A DNA stretch of 64,000 bases. It comes from Pyrocephalus nanus (taxonomy: Eukaryota > Chordata > Aves > Passeriformes > Tyrannidae). The notes below the pieces were generated by a model. That model did no database searches. It saw only the letters and a list, made by a program, of their open reading frames with translations, and had not been told where the DNA came from. Location of the stretch: NCBI GenBank assembly GCA_038380795.1, contig CM076268.1, positions 17,116,001 to 17,180,000 of the forward strand, read 5' to 3'. Positions 63,101-64,000 of the stretch are shown here, in pieces. The translations under genes were made by a program, and so were the position numbers. Every line of letters begins with the position of its first letter. Within the stretch, counting starts at the first letter, position 1.

Positions 63101-64000
63101 CTGTAAGGGAGACACCAAGTGAGGAGTCTTCCTATTAGCATTAATAGGCCATATAGCTAACAGTTCAGAGTTGGGGGTTTTTTTCCATTTTGTTGTTTTT
63201 GGTTGGTTGGGGTGTTTTTCTTTCTTTCTTTCCTTTTTTTTTTTTTTTTTTTTTTTCTTAATGGCTTATAAAATAGCTCCAGCATCTTGCTTCCTTCTCT
63301 CAAAATTTCCAAATAAGCATCACTGCTGCACACTGCTGGTATTCCACACCTCTCCTTTTCCATCCCTGCAGCAGTTCCCGATTTGTACATCTTTGCTCTC
63401 TGCAGGGAAGGTACCTTAGAAGCCTTGCATTCATTCTTCATTCAGCAAAATGTGGAACAAACGTTCAGTGACAGCCTGTTGCACACCAGTTTAATAGTGC
63501 ATAAAACAGAAGGGTTACTGCTGGCAGCTTTTGGAAATTCAGCATTTTGTATTAAAGCTATTCAGCTTTATAGTAATGTGATGGTTCATTTTGCAACTAG
63601 ATTTTCAGAGATGTGTGGCTTTATGTAGAGCAGTATTACTGTATTTTTAAGATACTTTTGGATTTCCAGTAGAATCCTTTGTAAGCTACTATGACATTTG
63701 TTCCAGATACCGTGAGAGGAGGGGTTAATGATGCAAATATCCCACTAACCTCAGAGAACTTCATGTTCCATGTTCTCCAAGAAGTTATAAGAAATTTTTA
63801 AGAGGGAAAAAAAAAAATCACACCAAATTGAATCACTAATTATATATTTCTCTGGCTCTTACCAGTTGTTCTCCTTTCTGTTGCACTAATATTCCCGTGG
63901 ACAGGCAGCTTTTCTGAGCCCAGGCAGGAGACATTGTTTTAAGCAGAACAGAAGGTAAAGAGCTACAGAAGACAAGAGCATCCTTTTACACGCAGTACTT
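60111..64000. other. Presumed intergenic DNA, right part
   Basis: AT-rich sequence to the right edge with a poly(T) tract at 63213-63256. A 132-codon plus-strand open frame at 61438-61836 has no recognisable domain and is not called. No exon, RNA gene or recognised transposon otherwise. Confidence 0.5.
63213..63256 (+). repeat. (TTTC)n followed by a 23-bp poly(T) run
   Basis: A few TTTC units lead into 23 consecutive T. It may be a simple repeat or the tail of an unrecognised minus-strand retroposon; no body was identified to its left. Confidence 0.9.

Overview
This window is vertebrate genomic DNA, almost certainly from a bird. The non-coding part is AT-rich and contains many degraded CR1 LINE fragments of the avian type, with the familiar CR1 3' end resembling 'ttccaacc..actattctatgatt' or its reverse complement. 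It also carries two solo LTRs of avian endogenous-retrovirus type. Nothing bacterial, phage or plasmid-like is present.

The only protein-coding gene I can support is PCGF5 (Polycomb group RING finger 5), on the minus strand. Eight coding exons can be placed to the base between 510 and 23467. All have GT/AG splice sites, compatible phases and continuous homology. They add up to 723 nt, or 241 codons. The family's protein is 256 residues long, so only the last exon (about 15 residues plus the 3' UTR) is missing, beyond the left edge. The encoded protein is the RING/RAWUL subunit of the non-canonical PRC1.5 complex, which monoubiquitinates histone H2A.

Layout from left to right: 1-13.4 kb, exons from the RAWUL end back to the second half of the RING, separated by AT-rich introns. 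13.4-23.4 kb, a 10-kb intron with four CR1 pieces. 23.36-23.67 kb, the first coding exon, whose 5' UTR carries four upstream AUGs. 23.7-24.4 kb, an intragenic CpG island that is a candidate alternative promoter. 24.4-52.5 kb, a long 5' intron with CR1 fragments, an ERVL-like solo LTR and simple repeats. 52.5-54.1 kb, a larger CpG island with NRF1 and CCAAT motifs and a good minus-strand donor, which is the likely main PCGF5 promoter and non-coding first exon. 54.1-64 kb, presumed upstream intergenic DNA holding a second solo LTR, on the same strand as PCGF5 and with an intact-looking CCAAT/TATA promoter.

I did not find a new biological system. The items most worth checking are the two-island promoter arrangement, the overlapping uORFs in front of the PCGF5 start codon, and the upstream LTR as a possible alternative promoter. 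Boundaries of CpG islands, repeats and non-coding exons are estimates by eye.
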